DNA of 15,642 nt from Lachnospiraceae bacterium UBA4381 (GCA_002391105.1 DGRT01000015.1:1-15642); one strand, 5' to 3'. Positions 6,601 to 13,603 are shown, counted from the first letter of the stretch. Notes: generated from the letters alone by a model not told the origin. Program-made: numbers and translations.

Positions 6601-7437
6601 ATGAAACTGAAAAATGTATATGGGAAAAATGTTTTTGTTACAGGGGTTTCAAGTGGAATAGGAAGGAAGACGGCAGCTCTTTTTGTCAGAGCAGGCTGTA
6701 ATGTAGTTGGAGTTTCCAGAAATTGCAAGGAAGAATATCGTGAGCTGGAGAATGGGGGAAGTCTCAAAACCCTGAAAATGGATGTTACTGATATGGACAG
6801 CATCGACAGGGTTATAAGTCAGATAGACAGGATTGATATAGCTGTGCTGTCTGCCGGAATGGGAATAGCCGGTCCGGCAGAGACTACACCCATAGAAGCG
6901 GCAGAGCATCAGATGGATGTCAACTATTTTGGAGTGCTGAGAGTAGGAAGCAGAGTTCTTGCTAAGATGCGTGAGCAGAGAAATGGACTTTTCGTCGTAA
7001 TAGGCTCTCTGGCTGGAAGAGTTCCGATTCCGATGCAGAGCCATTACTCCTCCAGTAAGTATGCGCTGGAAGCGTATGTGGCTTCTGTAAGAATGGAAAT
7101 GAAGGAATATAACGTAAAGGCAGTTATCGTAGAACCCGGAGATACAAGAACTGGATTTACAGATAATAGAGCCATCTATCTTGATGAGGCTTCTCCTTAT
7201 TATGAGAAGGGCAGGGCTTCAATCGCAGTTATGGAAAAGGATGAGAAAGAAGGTGACTCTCCGGAGAATGTGGCAAAGCTGGTTCTAAGTCTGGCTGGAA
7301 AAAAGAATCCTCCGGTAAGTATTGCTGTTGGTCTGAAAGGCAAAGCTATTATGACCGTAGCGAACATTTTACCGGCTGGAATCAAAGAAAAAATAATCGA
7401 GAAAAAATATTTGGCAAAAGTAAGTATAAATAAATGA
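6601..7437 (+). CDS. Short-chain dehydrogenase/reductase (SDR)
   Basis: With the ATG at 6601 the protein has 278 residues; an in-frame GTG at 6592 would add three and cannot be excluded. The N-terminus shows the classical cofactor motif TGVSSGIG (14-21), and the catalytic Ser136, Tyr149 and Lys153 are all present (GSLAG and YSSSK). The usual NNAG appears as LSAGMGIAG. It is a cytoplasmic NAD(P)-dependent oxidoreductase of unknown substrate. Basic residues near the end of the first Rossmann strand (SRN) hint at NADPH, which is weak evidence. It is almost certainly cotranscribed with the diguanylate cyclase just upstream and probably with the unknown gene 33 bp downstream. The C-terminus has a hydrophobic stretch (ANILPAGIKEKII) often seen in classical SDRs acting on lipids or steroids, but that is only suggestive. 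Confidence 0.88.
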   Translation: MKLKNVYGKNVFVTGVSSGIGRKTAALFVRAGCNVVGVSRNCKEEYRELENGGSLKTLKMDVTDMDSIDRVISQIDRIDIAVLSAGMGIAGPAETTPIEAAEHQMDVNYFGVLRVGSRVLAKMREQRNGLFVVIGSLAGRVPIPMQSHYSSSKYALEAYVASVRMEMKEYNVKAVIVEPGDTRTGFTDNRAIYLDEASPYYEKGRASIAVMEKDEKEGDSPENVAKLVLSLAGKKNPPVSIAVGLKGKAIMTVANILPAGIKEKIIEKKYLAKVSINK

Positions 7438-7470
7438 CAGTTATTAGCAAATTAGTATGAGGGATAAAAC

Positions 7471-7845
7471 ATGGCGGGCGTACCGGAATATATCGAGGAT
7501 TATCTGAAGATAATAAAAGAGGAACTAAAAAGCAGATACGGACTAACAGAGGAGCAGGCTGCAAAGGCTGTTTACAAGTCTGCTGTCAGGAGCATACTAT
7601 GTGGTAGTAATGAGGAGCTTCGCAGATATCAGATGCATAAATCCCTGGCTGAAACTACACTTGATGTTTACAGACAGTATAAGAATGTTGGTCTATCGTC
7701 TTCGTCAAGAAATGGTGAAGAAGATGCACAGAAGATTAACATAGTTGAGCAGCACGATGAACCTATCAGGGAGAAGGTTAAGGAAAGTGCGGCTGTTATT
7801 CAGGATATTCCGCTTATGTGGGCTGATGACGATAGTGAGGGTTAA
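7471..7845 (+). CDS. Hypothetical protein, 124 aa, soluble
   Basis: I do not recognise this family. The protein is probably cytoplasmic: no signal peptide or membrane segment is seen. The first 75 residues look helical (MAGVPEYIEDYLKIIKEEL onward) and contain a central SILCGSNEEL. The remainder is polar and acidic, ending WADDDSEG, and is probably flexible. A good ribosome binding site, GAGGG at 7459-7463, supports the ATG at 7471. The stop codon is 2 bp from the start of the next gene, which is a membrane protein, so the two are very likely cotranslated and may act together. The acidic tail could contact the strongly basic region near residues 36-60 of that partner, which is inference. Confidence 0.75.
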   Translation: MAGVPEYIEDYLKIIKEELKSRYGLTEEQAAKAVYKSAVRSILCGSNEELRRYQMHKSLAETTLDVYRQYKNVGLSSSSRNGEEDAQKINIVEQHDEPIREKVKESAAVIQDIPLMWADDDSEG

Positions 7846-7847
7846 TA

Positions 7848-8891
7848 ATGCTTTTTATGATAATTGGTGGATTGATAGGTATAATTCTTTTTTCTTATAT
7901 CAATTCACTGGCTAATGTTATAGCATGTAAATGTACCAGTTTTTTTGTGATGCATGTGAAGCTTTTGGGAAAGACCGGCTATCGAAGAAGGAAAACAAAA
8001 CCGCTTAAATGGATTAAATGTAAATTCTCACTATTCTGTTATGTTACAGGTGGATTCGAGGTTAAAGATTATACTGAACAGGATAATAGGAACTATAAAA
8101 TAATAACTATTGTCGGTACTGTAATTCCGGCAGTCCTGATTGCTGCTTTTCCGGTGCTGAATGCTATAGTTTATGGCGCGGGACTGATTACATTTACCGG
8201 TGGAATAGGAACCGGAATGCTTATATTTCTGATCCTTTATATATCAGGAATTATAAAAGCAATGAATAAAGATATGAGAGCATATATGGATACCTGCAGA
8301 GTGGCAATGCTTCAGCTCAAAGAGGGTTACAGCTATAATCAGCTTAGTCTTCCCACGGGTCTTCTCAGTGTTAAAAAGGTTAATACATATAGCAGAAGCA
8401 GATATCTGACTCTGCTTTCGATGAAGGCGATAAGTCAGAAGGATTATACCATGCTGAATGGATATATAAGAGAACTGGATCTGACATTTAAGGGTGGCAG
8501 ACCTAATGGTATATTTGTGTATAATGAGCTGTATCTTGATGGATATATGCTGATAATGTATTATTCGACCTTTATCAATCCTAATCTGCCGAATGCCCAG
8601 AAGATTTATAATCTGATAAAGGATGGTCTGGTGTTCCTGAATGATACACCGGAGATCATAATACTTGCATATTATCAGTTTTATGTGATGAAGAGACCGG
8701 ATCTGGCTGCGTTAACTGTGAATCAGGCAAGAGAAAATATTGCCTATGCAGGTGAGGATGAGATGTTCCGTGCCGACCGGATGATCTTCGAGGAAATGAT
8801 AGATACACTTCAGAATAAGATGACTATGATTCTGAATCCTAAAGAAGAACAGCCTATTATTCGGATGGATGAGGAAAATGGTAGATATTAA
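7848..8891 (+). CDS. Hypothetical membrane protein, 347 aa
   Basis: No family is recognised. Three hydrophobic segments are visible: 1-18, 84-110 and 113-137. Between the first and second lies a basic stretch rich in Lys and Arg (about 36-60, with GYRRRKTK), likely cytoplasmic by the positive-inside rule. After the third segment comes a soluble domain of about 200 residues rich in Tyr, Leu and Met with helix-pair spacing reminiscent of TPR-like repeats, though no clear repeat motif was found. It overlaps operon-style with the gene before it (2-bp gap) and precedes ldh by 18 bp. It might be a membrane-anchored scaffold or regulator, but this is a guess. The start ATG at 7848 has no strong ribosome binding site of its own, consistent with translational coupling. 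Confidence 0.72.
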   Translation: MLFMIIGGLIGIILFSYINSLANVIACKCTSFFVMHVKLLGKTGYRRRKTKPLKWIKCKFSLFCYVTGGFEVKDYTEQDNRNYKIITIVGTVIPAVLIAAFPVLNAIVYGAGLITFTGGIGTGMLIFLILYISGIIKAMNKDMRAYMDTCRVAMLQLKEGYSYNQLSLPTGLLSVKKVNTYSRSRYLTLLSMKAISQKDYTMLNGYIRELDLTFKGGRPNGIFVYNELYLDGYMLIMYYSTFINPNLPNAQKIYNLIKDGLVFLNDTPEIIILAYYQFYVMKRPDLAALTVNQARENIAYAGEDEMFRADRMIFEEMIDTLQNKMTMILNPKEEQPIIRMDEENGRY

Positions 8892-8909
8892 TAATTGGAG
8901 GATATTTTA

Positions 8910-9863
8910 ATGGCTCATGTTAATAATCGTAAGGTTGCTATGATTGGCTGCGGATTTGTTGGTGCAGCCTCCTGTTATGCTCTGATGCAAAGCGGTATGT
9001 TTTCGGAGATGGTACTTATTGATTCAAATAGTGATAAGGCAGAGGGTGAGGCTCTTGATATAAGTCATGGAGTACCTTTTGCAAAGCCTATGAAGATCTA
9101 CGCAGGAGATTATGATGATATCGCTGATGCTGCAATCTGTGTAGTTACTGCCGGAGCGGCACAAAAGCCGGGCGAAACAAGACTGGATCTGGTAAAAAAG
9201 AATATCAATATATTTAAGGCTATTATGCCGCAGATAAAGGAGCATAATTTTCAGGGGATTCTTCTGATAGTTGCCAATCCTGTGGATATTCTGACCTATG
9301 TTGCACAGAAGCTTACCGGACTTCCGGAGGCAAGGGTATTTGGTTCGGGAACTGTTTTGGATACTGCCCGTTTTAAGTATCTTCTCAGTGGACATCTAGG
9401 TGTTGACAGCAGAAGTATTCATGCCTTTATTATAGGAGAACATGGAGATAGTGAGATAGCGGCATGGAGCAGTGCGAATGTGTCCGGTGTTCCTATCAAT
9501 GATTTCTGTGAGATGAGGGGACATTTTCAACATGAAGAATCCATGCGCAGAATCGCAGATGAAGTAAAGAACAGTGCATATGAGATAATAGAGAAGAAGG
9601 GCGCTACTTATTATGGAATAGGTATGAGTGTTAAGCGAATATGCGAGGCTATAACACGTGATGAGGAGTCAATCCTTCCTGTATCGGTTGCGCTTCATGG
9701 TGACTTTGGCATAGAGGGTGTAGCTCTCAGTATGCCTGCAATAGTCGGCAAGCATGGTGTGGAAGGGCTGGTTCCCATCAAACTGTCAACAGAGGAACTG
9801 GCGAAGCTTCAGGAATCTGCCGCAACACTAAAAGCGGTTCTGGACGATGCCTTCGAAGAGTAA
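8910..9863 (+). CDS. ldh: L-lactate dehydrogenase
   Basis: The protein has 317 residues. The ATG at 8910 is chosen because GGAGGA (8897-8902) lies at the right distance; a TTG at 8895 would overlap that site. It is the classical NAD-dependent LDH that reduces pyruvate to L-lactate and regenerates NAD during fermentation. The N-terminus carries the GxGxxG motif (Gly13, 15, 18). The substrate loop AQKPGETR has Gln85, which selects lactate over malate, and Arg91. Arg154 (DTARF) and His178 (IGEHGDSE) complete the active site. The residue two after Arg154 is Lys, where the fructose-1,6-bisphosphate-activated enzymes I recall have Arg; the nearby IHA histidine is kept, so allosteric activation is uncertain. 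The gene lies 18 bp after the membrane protein gene and 82 bp before the NYN gene; the latter gap holds a 30-bp duplication. Confidence 0.95.
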   Translation: MAHVNNRKVAMIGCGFVGAASCYALMQSGMFSEMVLIDSNSDKAEGEALDISHGVPFAKPMKIYAGDYDDIADAAICVVTAGAAQKPGETRLDLVKKNINIFKAIMPQIKEHNFQGILLIVANPVDILTYVAQKLTGLPEARVFGSGTVLDTARFKYLLSGHLGVDSRSIHAFIIGEHGDSEIAAWSSANVSGVPINDFCEMRGHFQHEESMRRIADEVKNSAYEIIEKKGATYYGIGMSVKRICEAITRDEESILPVSVALHGDFGIEGVALSMPAIVGKHGVEGLVPIKLSTEELAKLQESAATLKAVLDDAFEE

Positions 9864-9942
9864 GAAGAGTAAAGTGAAGATTTTGAAAGGGTAATTCAGG
9901 GACCGGGCTATTGAGTAAAGTGAAGATTTTGAAAGGGTAATT
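9855..9942 (+). repeat. Nested duplications after ldh (9-bp tandem and 30-bp direct repeat)
   Basis: GAAGAGTAA, the last two codons and stop of ldh (9855-9863), is repeated in tandem at 9864-9872. A 30-bp sequence starting GAGTAAAGTGAAG and ending AAAGGGTAATT occurs identically at 9867-9896 and 9913-9942, a 46-bp period. The second copy supplies the ribosome binding site (GAAAGGG) of the NYN gene at 9946; the first has the same site but no start codon. Confidence 0.95.
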
Positions 9943-9945
9943 ATA

Positions 9946-10896
9946 ATGGAAGATAAAAGATATGCTGTGCTTATCGACTCTGATAATATTTCATCAAAGT
10001 ATATAGTCAGCATACTGGACGAGATGACCAAATATGGAGTGGTCACCTATAAAAGAATATATGGAGACTGGACTTCCACTCAGGCAAATAAGTGGAAGAA
10101 GGAGCTGATGGAGAATTCCATTACGCCAATACAGCAGTTTAGAAATACAGTCGGTAAAAATGCGACTGATTCTACTCTGATCATAGATGCAATGGATATT
10201 CTCTATACTAATAATGTGGATGGCTTCTGTATAGTTTCCAGTGATGGTGATTTTACCAGACTTGCCAGCAGGCTCAGGGAATCCGGCATGCATGTGATCG
10301 GTATGGGAGAGAACAAGACTCCCCGTTCTTTCAGGGCGGCATGTACGGTATTTACGGATCTGGAGCTGCTGCTGGAGCAGAGTGTGGATGATGTTAATGT
10401 GAAGGGAACGTCAAAGAGGAAGTCCTCTAAGAAACCGGAAAATGTTATACCTCAGAAGACTATTGAGAATGATATTATTGAGATCATCACAGAAAATGAT
10501 AACAAAGGAAGAGAGACAGGACTTGGAGAGATTGGCAGTCGTCTTCAGAAGAAGTACTCCGACTTTGATGTAAGAAACTATGGATACAGTTCTCTTTCTA
10601 CTCTTATAGATGATACGGCAGCATTTGACATTAAGAAGAAAGACAGTACAGTATTTGTTGCTATTCATTCTGATAAGGACATGAAGAAGAGAGTAAAGAG
10701 GTTTACTATTGATATAGTGGCAGGAGAGGGAACCAAGGGAATGGATCTGGCTCTGCTGGGACAGAAGATTCATGATGAATTTCCTACATTTAATGCCAAG
10801 GAATTCGGGTACTCAACTTTATCCAAATTTATATATGGAATAAAGGATATCAAGGTAGAATCCTCCGGAAGCACAAAAAAAGTTTACATAAGATAA
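9946..10896 (+). CDS. NYN-domain (LabA-like) putative ribonuclease with two OST-HTH/LOTUS domains
   Basis: The 316-aa protein has an N-terminal NYN domain (about 1-145), a PIN-like nuclease fold. Its acidic residues are in the expected places: Asp11 and Asp13 (LIDSDN), Asp75 (KNATDS), Asp100 and Asp102 (VSSDGDF). A basic linker with KRKSSKK follows. Two OST-HTH/LOTUS domains lie at about 173-238 and 249-316; both carry the family's FD/FNxxxxGYSxLS pattern (YGYSSLSTLI and FGYSTLSKFI). LOTUS domains bind RNA, including G-quadruplex RNA, or partner proteins, so a cytoplasmic RNA-cleaving or RNA-regulating role is likely, though the target is unknown. The start at 9946 has GAAAGGG upstream, inside a duplicated 30-bp block. 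It probably shares a transcript with ldh. Confidence 0.88.
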   Translation: MEDKRYAVLIDSDNISSKYIVSILDEMTKYGVVTYKRIYGDWTSTQANKWKKELMENSITPIQQFRNTVGKNATDSTLIIDAMDILYTNNVDGFCIVSSDGDFTRLASRLRESGMHVIGMGENKTPRSFRAACTVFTDLELLLEQSVDDVNVKGTSKRKSSKKPENVIPQKTIENDIIEIITENDNKGRETGLGEIGSRLQKKYSDFDVRNYGYSSLSTLIDDTAAFDIKKKDSTVFVAIHSDKDMKKRVKRFTIDIVAGEGTKGMDLALLGQKIHDEFPTFNAKEFGYSTLSKFIYGIKDIKVESSGSTKKVYIR

Positions 10897-10955
10897 CAAA
10901 CTGACTGGCTTTGGAATGTTTATGATATTTTTTTGGTAAAAATGTATATTTTATG

Positions 10956-10984
10956 TTGTATTTTTTATAAACATATGTTAAAAT
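10956..10984 (+). promoter_or_regulatory. Strong predicted promoter in the 279-bp gap before murI
   Basis: TTGTAT (10956-10961) is followed after exactly 17 bp by TAAAAT (10979-10984), with an extended-10 TG at 10976-10977. The surroundings are very AT-rich with T and A tracts. Transcription would start near 10991, well upstream of the terminator at 11070-11110. Confidence 0.6.
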
Positions 10985-10990
10985 GTACAC

Positions 10991-11110
10991 AGTTAAAACA
11001 TTAGTAATGAATTATTTCTAATTTTTCTTCCAATTTAGAATTTTAGTGTTTTATCATAATTTTTCCTCCAAAAAGCCAGAAGTCAAGTGGGGTATGACTT
11101 CTGGCTTTTT
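10991..11110 (+). ncRNA. Candidate small RNA or attenuated leader upstream of murI
   Basis: A predicted promoter start near 10991 and a strong intrinsic terminator ending at 11110 would bound a transcript of about 120 nt with no open frame of note. It contains CCTCC (11065-11069), an anti-Shine-Dalgarno-like sequence, just before the terminator stem. TCCTCCAAA (11064-11072) is complementary to TTTGGAGGA (11143-11151) further downstream. It could be a free small RNA or the leader of murI with read-through. No known riboswitch class was recognised. Assigned from promoter plus terminator only. Confidence 0.35.
11070..11110. terminator. Strong, probably bidirectional intrinsic terminator
   Basis: GCCAGAAGTCA (11075-11085) pairs perfectly with TGACTTCTGGC (11095-11105) over a 9-base loop. 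It is flanked by AAAAA on the left and TTTTT on the right, so it can work on either strand. It lies 174 bp after the NYN gene and 66 bp before murI. Confidence 0.93.
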
Positions 11111-11175
11111 ATCTTTGGTAAAAAGCCGGCATATATAAATCCTTTGGAGGATAATTTTTAACCTGGGAGCAACAG

Positions 11176-11985
11176 ATGAAGATAGGGATATTTGATTCGG
11201 GGATTGGCGGTATTACTTTACTGCATGAGGCAGTGCAGAAGCTTCCGCATGAGAAGTACTTCTTCTATGCTGATGTTGATCATGTGCCTTATGGTGTCAA
11301 GACCTCTCGGCAGATAAGTGAATATGTGGATGAAATTGTAAGAGGCTTCATAGATAAGCAGATGGATGCCATAGTGATAGCCTGTAATACAGCAACGGCT
11401 GTGGCTGCGGAAGCTGTCAGAAGTAAGTATGATATTCCGATTATAGGTATGGAACCGGCTGTAAAACCTGCGGTCCGTGCTGCTACGGAAACTACCGGAA
11501 GAGTTCTGGTAATGGCAACACCGGTTACGATCAGGGAAAATAAGCTTCGTAGTCTTCTTCAAAAGGTTGACAAGGAGCATGTGGTTGACCTGCTTCCGAT
11601 GCCGGGGCTGGTACGACTGGCTGAAATGGAGAAGTTCGAGGGTGCGGAGGTTGATGCATATATTGATGAGCAGCTTGCAGTGCTTGACAGAGCATTATAT
11701 TCTGAGGTTGTTCTGGGCTGTACGCATTTTAATTATTTTAAGCCGGCTATCAGGAAGGCTTTTGAAGAAAAGGGTCTGAACATAGAATTGATTGATGGAA
11801 ATGAGGGGACAGTAAGACATCTGGCAGAGCTGCTGGGACTTACTATGGTATCAGAACCTCAGGATATAAAAAATGTTGATATCAGCTACTTTGAATCCGG
11901 CCGGCCGGTAAGGGACGAGGAAAGTCTTGATAAATACGCAAGACTGCATAAGAGGCTGGATGAAATTAATAAAATGGCGAGATAG
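11176..11985 (+). CDS. murI: Glutamate racemase
   Basis: The protein has 269 residues, the usual length of MurI. It converts L-glutamate to D-glutamate in the cytoplasm for peptidoglycan precursor synthesis. The N-terminus IGIFDSGIGG holds the conserved Asp7 and Ser8. The two catalytic cysteines are Cys70 (ACNTATA) and Cys182 (GCTHF), with His184 beside the second. Both halves of the Asp/Glu racemase fold are therefore present. The ATG at 11176 has GGGAG at 11165-11169. A second Shine-Dalgarno-like GGAGG at 11146-11150 has no start codon at a usable distance. The promoter could be the one at 10956 by read-through of the terminator, or one not recognised. The last codons and stop lie inside the first unit of a 32-bp tandem repeat. 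Confidence 0.95.
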   Translation: MKIGIFDSGIGGITLLHEAVQKLPHEKYFFYADVDHVPYGVKTSRQISEYVDEIVRGFIDKQMDAIVIACNTATAVAAEAVRSKYDIPIIGMEPAVKPAVRAATETTGRVLVMATPVTIRENKLRSLLQKVDKEHVVDLLPMPGLVRLAEMEKFEGAEVDAYIDEQLAVLDRALYSEVVLGCTHFNYFKPAIRKAFEEKGLNIELIDGNEGTVRHLAELLGLTMVSEPQDIKNVDISYFESGRPVRDEESLDKYARLHKRLDEINKMAR

Positions 11986-12114
11986 CTATTGGACCTTGCT
12001 GATTGATGACAAGATAACTGCTGGAGTCTGTTGATAAATGGCGGGATAGCTGTTGGAGTCTGTTGATAAATGGCGGGATAGCTGTTGGAGCTTGCTGATA
12101 AATAGGCATAATAG
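11969..12114 (+). repeat. 32-33 bp tandem repeat, four units plus a partial, across the murI stop codon
   Basis: Units run 11969-12001, 12002-12033, 12034-12065 and 12066-12097, with a partial copy from 12098. The clearest unit reads ATAAATGGCGGGATAGCTG then TTGGAGTCTGTTG. Units 3 and 4 differ only near the end (GAGTCTGTTG against GAGCTTGCTG); unit 2 is the most diverged. Unit 1 contains the last murI codons and its stop codon, so the array appears to have grown out of the gene's 3' end. Confidence 0.9.
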
Positions 12115-12155
12115 AAGATGTGTTAAGAGTTGGAGTTAGGATATAGGAGATTATC

Positions 12156-12335
12156 ATGGCGGCGGGAAACTGTGATTACTGTGCATACCTGGTGTATGAT
12201 GAAGAAATGGAAGAATACGTTTGTGATGTTAATATGGACGAGGATGATTACAGCAGACTGATGCAGTCGCATTTTAAGGAATGTCCATATTTTAAAGATG
12301 GAGATGAGTATAAAGTGGTTAGACATCAGATGTAA
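12156..12335 (+). CDS. Small cysteine-containing protein, 59 aa (DUF6472-like)
   Basis: An open frame of 59 codons with a good ribosome binding site, AGGAGA (12145-12150), 5 bp before the ATG. The protein opens MAAGNCDYCAYLVYDEEMEE and ends DEYKVVRHQM. Cysteines at 6, 9, 23 and 43 (CDYC, VC, KECPYF) could form a four-cysteine metal site, probably zinc. The composition is strongly acidic. It resembles the small clostridial family I know as DUF6472, whose function is not known. Recognition is from memory of the pattern CDYCxxYVYDEE...CPYFxxGDEYKIVRKQM. It lies between murI and pta, and its 3' end is duplicated just downstream. Confidence 0.8.
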   Translation: MAAGNCDYCAYLVYDEEMEEYVCDVNMDEDDYSRLMQSHFKECPYFKDGDEYKVVRHQM

Positions 12336-12382
12336 AGACGGCAATTAATATAAAGTGGTAGGATATCAGATGTAAAGACGGC
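12309..12382 (+). repeat. 34-bp direct repeat of the 3' end of the 59-aa gene
   Basis: TATAAAGTGGTT...GTAAAGACGGC at 12309-12342, which includes the last codons and the stop, recurs at 12349-12382 with three mismatches, a 40-bp period. The second copy encodes a similar peptide end in a non-coding place, so it is a partial duplication of the gene end. Confidence 0.9.
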
Positions 12383-12456
12383 TGGGTTTTGGTGATTCTG
12401 GATATTTTTAAGGATCCTGGAATATGATGTTATGGAAAGAATCACGATTAGTCAGA

Positions 12457-12478
12457 AGTGCTTGCAAAAATAAGCACT
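12457..12478. promoter_or_regulatory. Palindrome over the pta -35 box, putative operator
   Basis: AGTGCTT (12457-12463) and AAGCACT (12472-12478) form a perfect 7-bp inverted repeat with an 8-bp centre. It overlaps the -35 box at 12462-12467, a good position for a repressor site. It does not fit the Rex consensus I know. The regulator is unknown. Confidence 0.45.
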
Positions 12479-12490
12479 AATAACTATAAT
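12462..12490 (+). promoter_or_regulatory. Promoter of pta
   Basis: TTGCAA (12462-12467), 17 bp, then a perfect TATAAT (12485-12490). The start would be near 12497, giving a leader of about 55 bases. The stretch 12383-12456 upstream shows nothing recognisable. Confidence 0.75.
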
Positions 12491-12552
12491 GATTAGTTGG
12501 TGGTAGCGTTTACATTCCACTAAAATATTATAAAATAACGGGGTATAAAATC

Positions 12553-13569
12553 ATGGTAGGTTTTGGCTTTGGTTCACTTATTGAAAAGTTGAGGAAGTGT
12601 CCTCAGACTATAGTATTTCCGGAAGGAACAGACCCTCGTATCCTTGAGGCATCTTCAAGACTTCTGGCAAGTAATTTTTTAACACCTATTCTTGTTGGTA
12701 ATCCTGATGAGATTCATGCTAAGGCAGAGGATGCAGGATTTAATATTCGTGGTGCTAATATCATTGATCCTGAGAATTATGAAAAGATTGATGAGATGGT
12801 GGCAGCATTTGTTGAACTTCGTAAGGGTAAGGGCGTTACAGAGGATGACGCCAGAAAGATCCTTAAGCATAGCAATTACTTTGGAACCATGCTTGTAAAG
12901 ATGGGACTTGCTGACTGCCTGCTTGGTGGTGCTACATATTCAACTGCTGATACAGTTCGTCCGGCACTTCAGCTTGTAAAGACTAAGCCGGGTAACAGCA
13001 TGGTATGTTCATGCTTCATTCTGGTTCGCCCTCGTGCAACAGGTGATAATGAAGTTCTTGCAATGGGTGACTGTGGTATCGTTATATCTCCTACAGAGGA
13101 TCAGCTTGTTGAGATAGCAGAAGAGACAGTTAAATGTGCACGTATCTTTGGTGTAGATCCTAAGGTTGCATTCCTTAGTTTCTCAACCAACGGCTCAGCT
13201 CAGGGCGAAGATGTAAGCAAGATGAGAAATGCAGCACGCAAGACCAAGGAGCGTAATCCTGATCTTCCTGTTGACGGTGAGATGCAGTTTGATGCTGCTG
13301 TTGTACCAAAGGTTGCAGAGAAGAAGTTCCCTGGATCTGAGGTTGCAGGTCATGCAAATACATTTATCTTCCCTGATATAAATGCAGGTAATATTGGTTA
13401 CAAGATCGCTCAGAGAATGGGTAACTTTGAGGCTTATGGTCCTATCCTTCTTGGACTTAACTCACCTATTAACGATCTTTCACGTGGATGTACAGCCGCA
13501 GAGGTTTATTCTATGGCTATCATCACAGGCGCATTTTCTGCTTCAGAGAAGGAAAATGCAGCAAAGTAA
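12553..13569 (+). CDS. pta: Phosphate acetyltransferase
   Basis: The 338-aa length is that of the short, single-domain Pta of Firmicutes. The enzyme interconverts acetyl-CoA plus phosphate and acetyl-phosphate plus CoA, the first step from acetyl-CoA to acetate and ATP in fermentation. Family marks include IVFPEGTDPRILEAS at the N-terminus, the central SFSTNGSAQGEDVSKM, DGEMQFDAAVVP, HANTFIFPDINAGNIGYKIAQR and the C-terminal LNSPINDLSRGCTAAEVY. Codon choice looks tuned for high expression. The ATG at 12553 has CGGGGT upstream and a clear promoter with a possible operator. The usual partner ackA does not follow; a rhomboid gene comes 34 bp after the stop codon. ackA must be elsewhere in the genome. 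Confidence 0.95.
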   Translation: MVGFGFGSLIEKLRKCPQTIVFPEGTDPRILEASSRLLASNFLTPILVGNPDEIHAKAEDAGFNIRGANIIDPENYEKIDEMVAAFVELRKGKGVTEDDARKILKHSNYFGTMLVKMGLADCLLGGATYSTADTVRPALQLVKTKPGNSMVCSCFILVRPRATGDNEVLAMGDCGIVISPTEDQLVEIAEETVKCARIFGVDPKVAFLSFSTNGSAQGEDVSKMRNAARKTKERNPDLPVDGEMQFDAAVVPKVAEKKFPGSEVAGHANTFIFPDINAGNIGYKIAQRMGNFEAYGPILLGLNSPINDLSRGCTAAEVYSMAIITGAFSASEKENAAK

Positions 13570-13603
13570 ATTGATAACATATTAGTTTGGAATAAAGGGT
13601 CAG

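Noticed and set aside
10897..10955. Terminator directly after the NYN gene
   Set aside because: There are T-runs but no convincing stem; the first good hairpin is at 11070-11110.
11966..12157. Minus-strand 63-codon open frame over the 32-bp tandem repeat
   Set aside because: It arises from the repeat having no stop in that frame; it has no ribosome binding site and only a repetitive product.
12457..12478. Rex (redox) operator at the pta promoter
   Set aside because: The palindrome AGTGCTT-N8-AAGCACT does not fit TTGTTAA-N4-TTAACAA; kept only as an operator for an unknown regulator.
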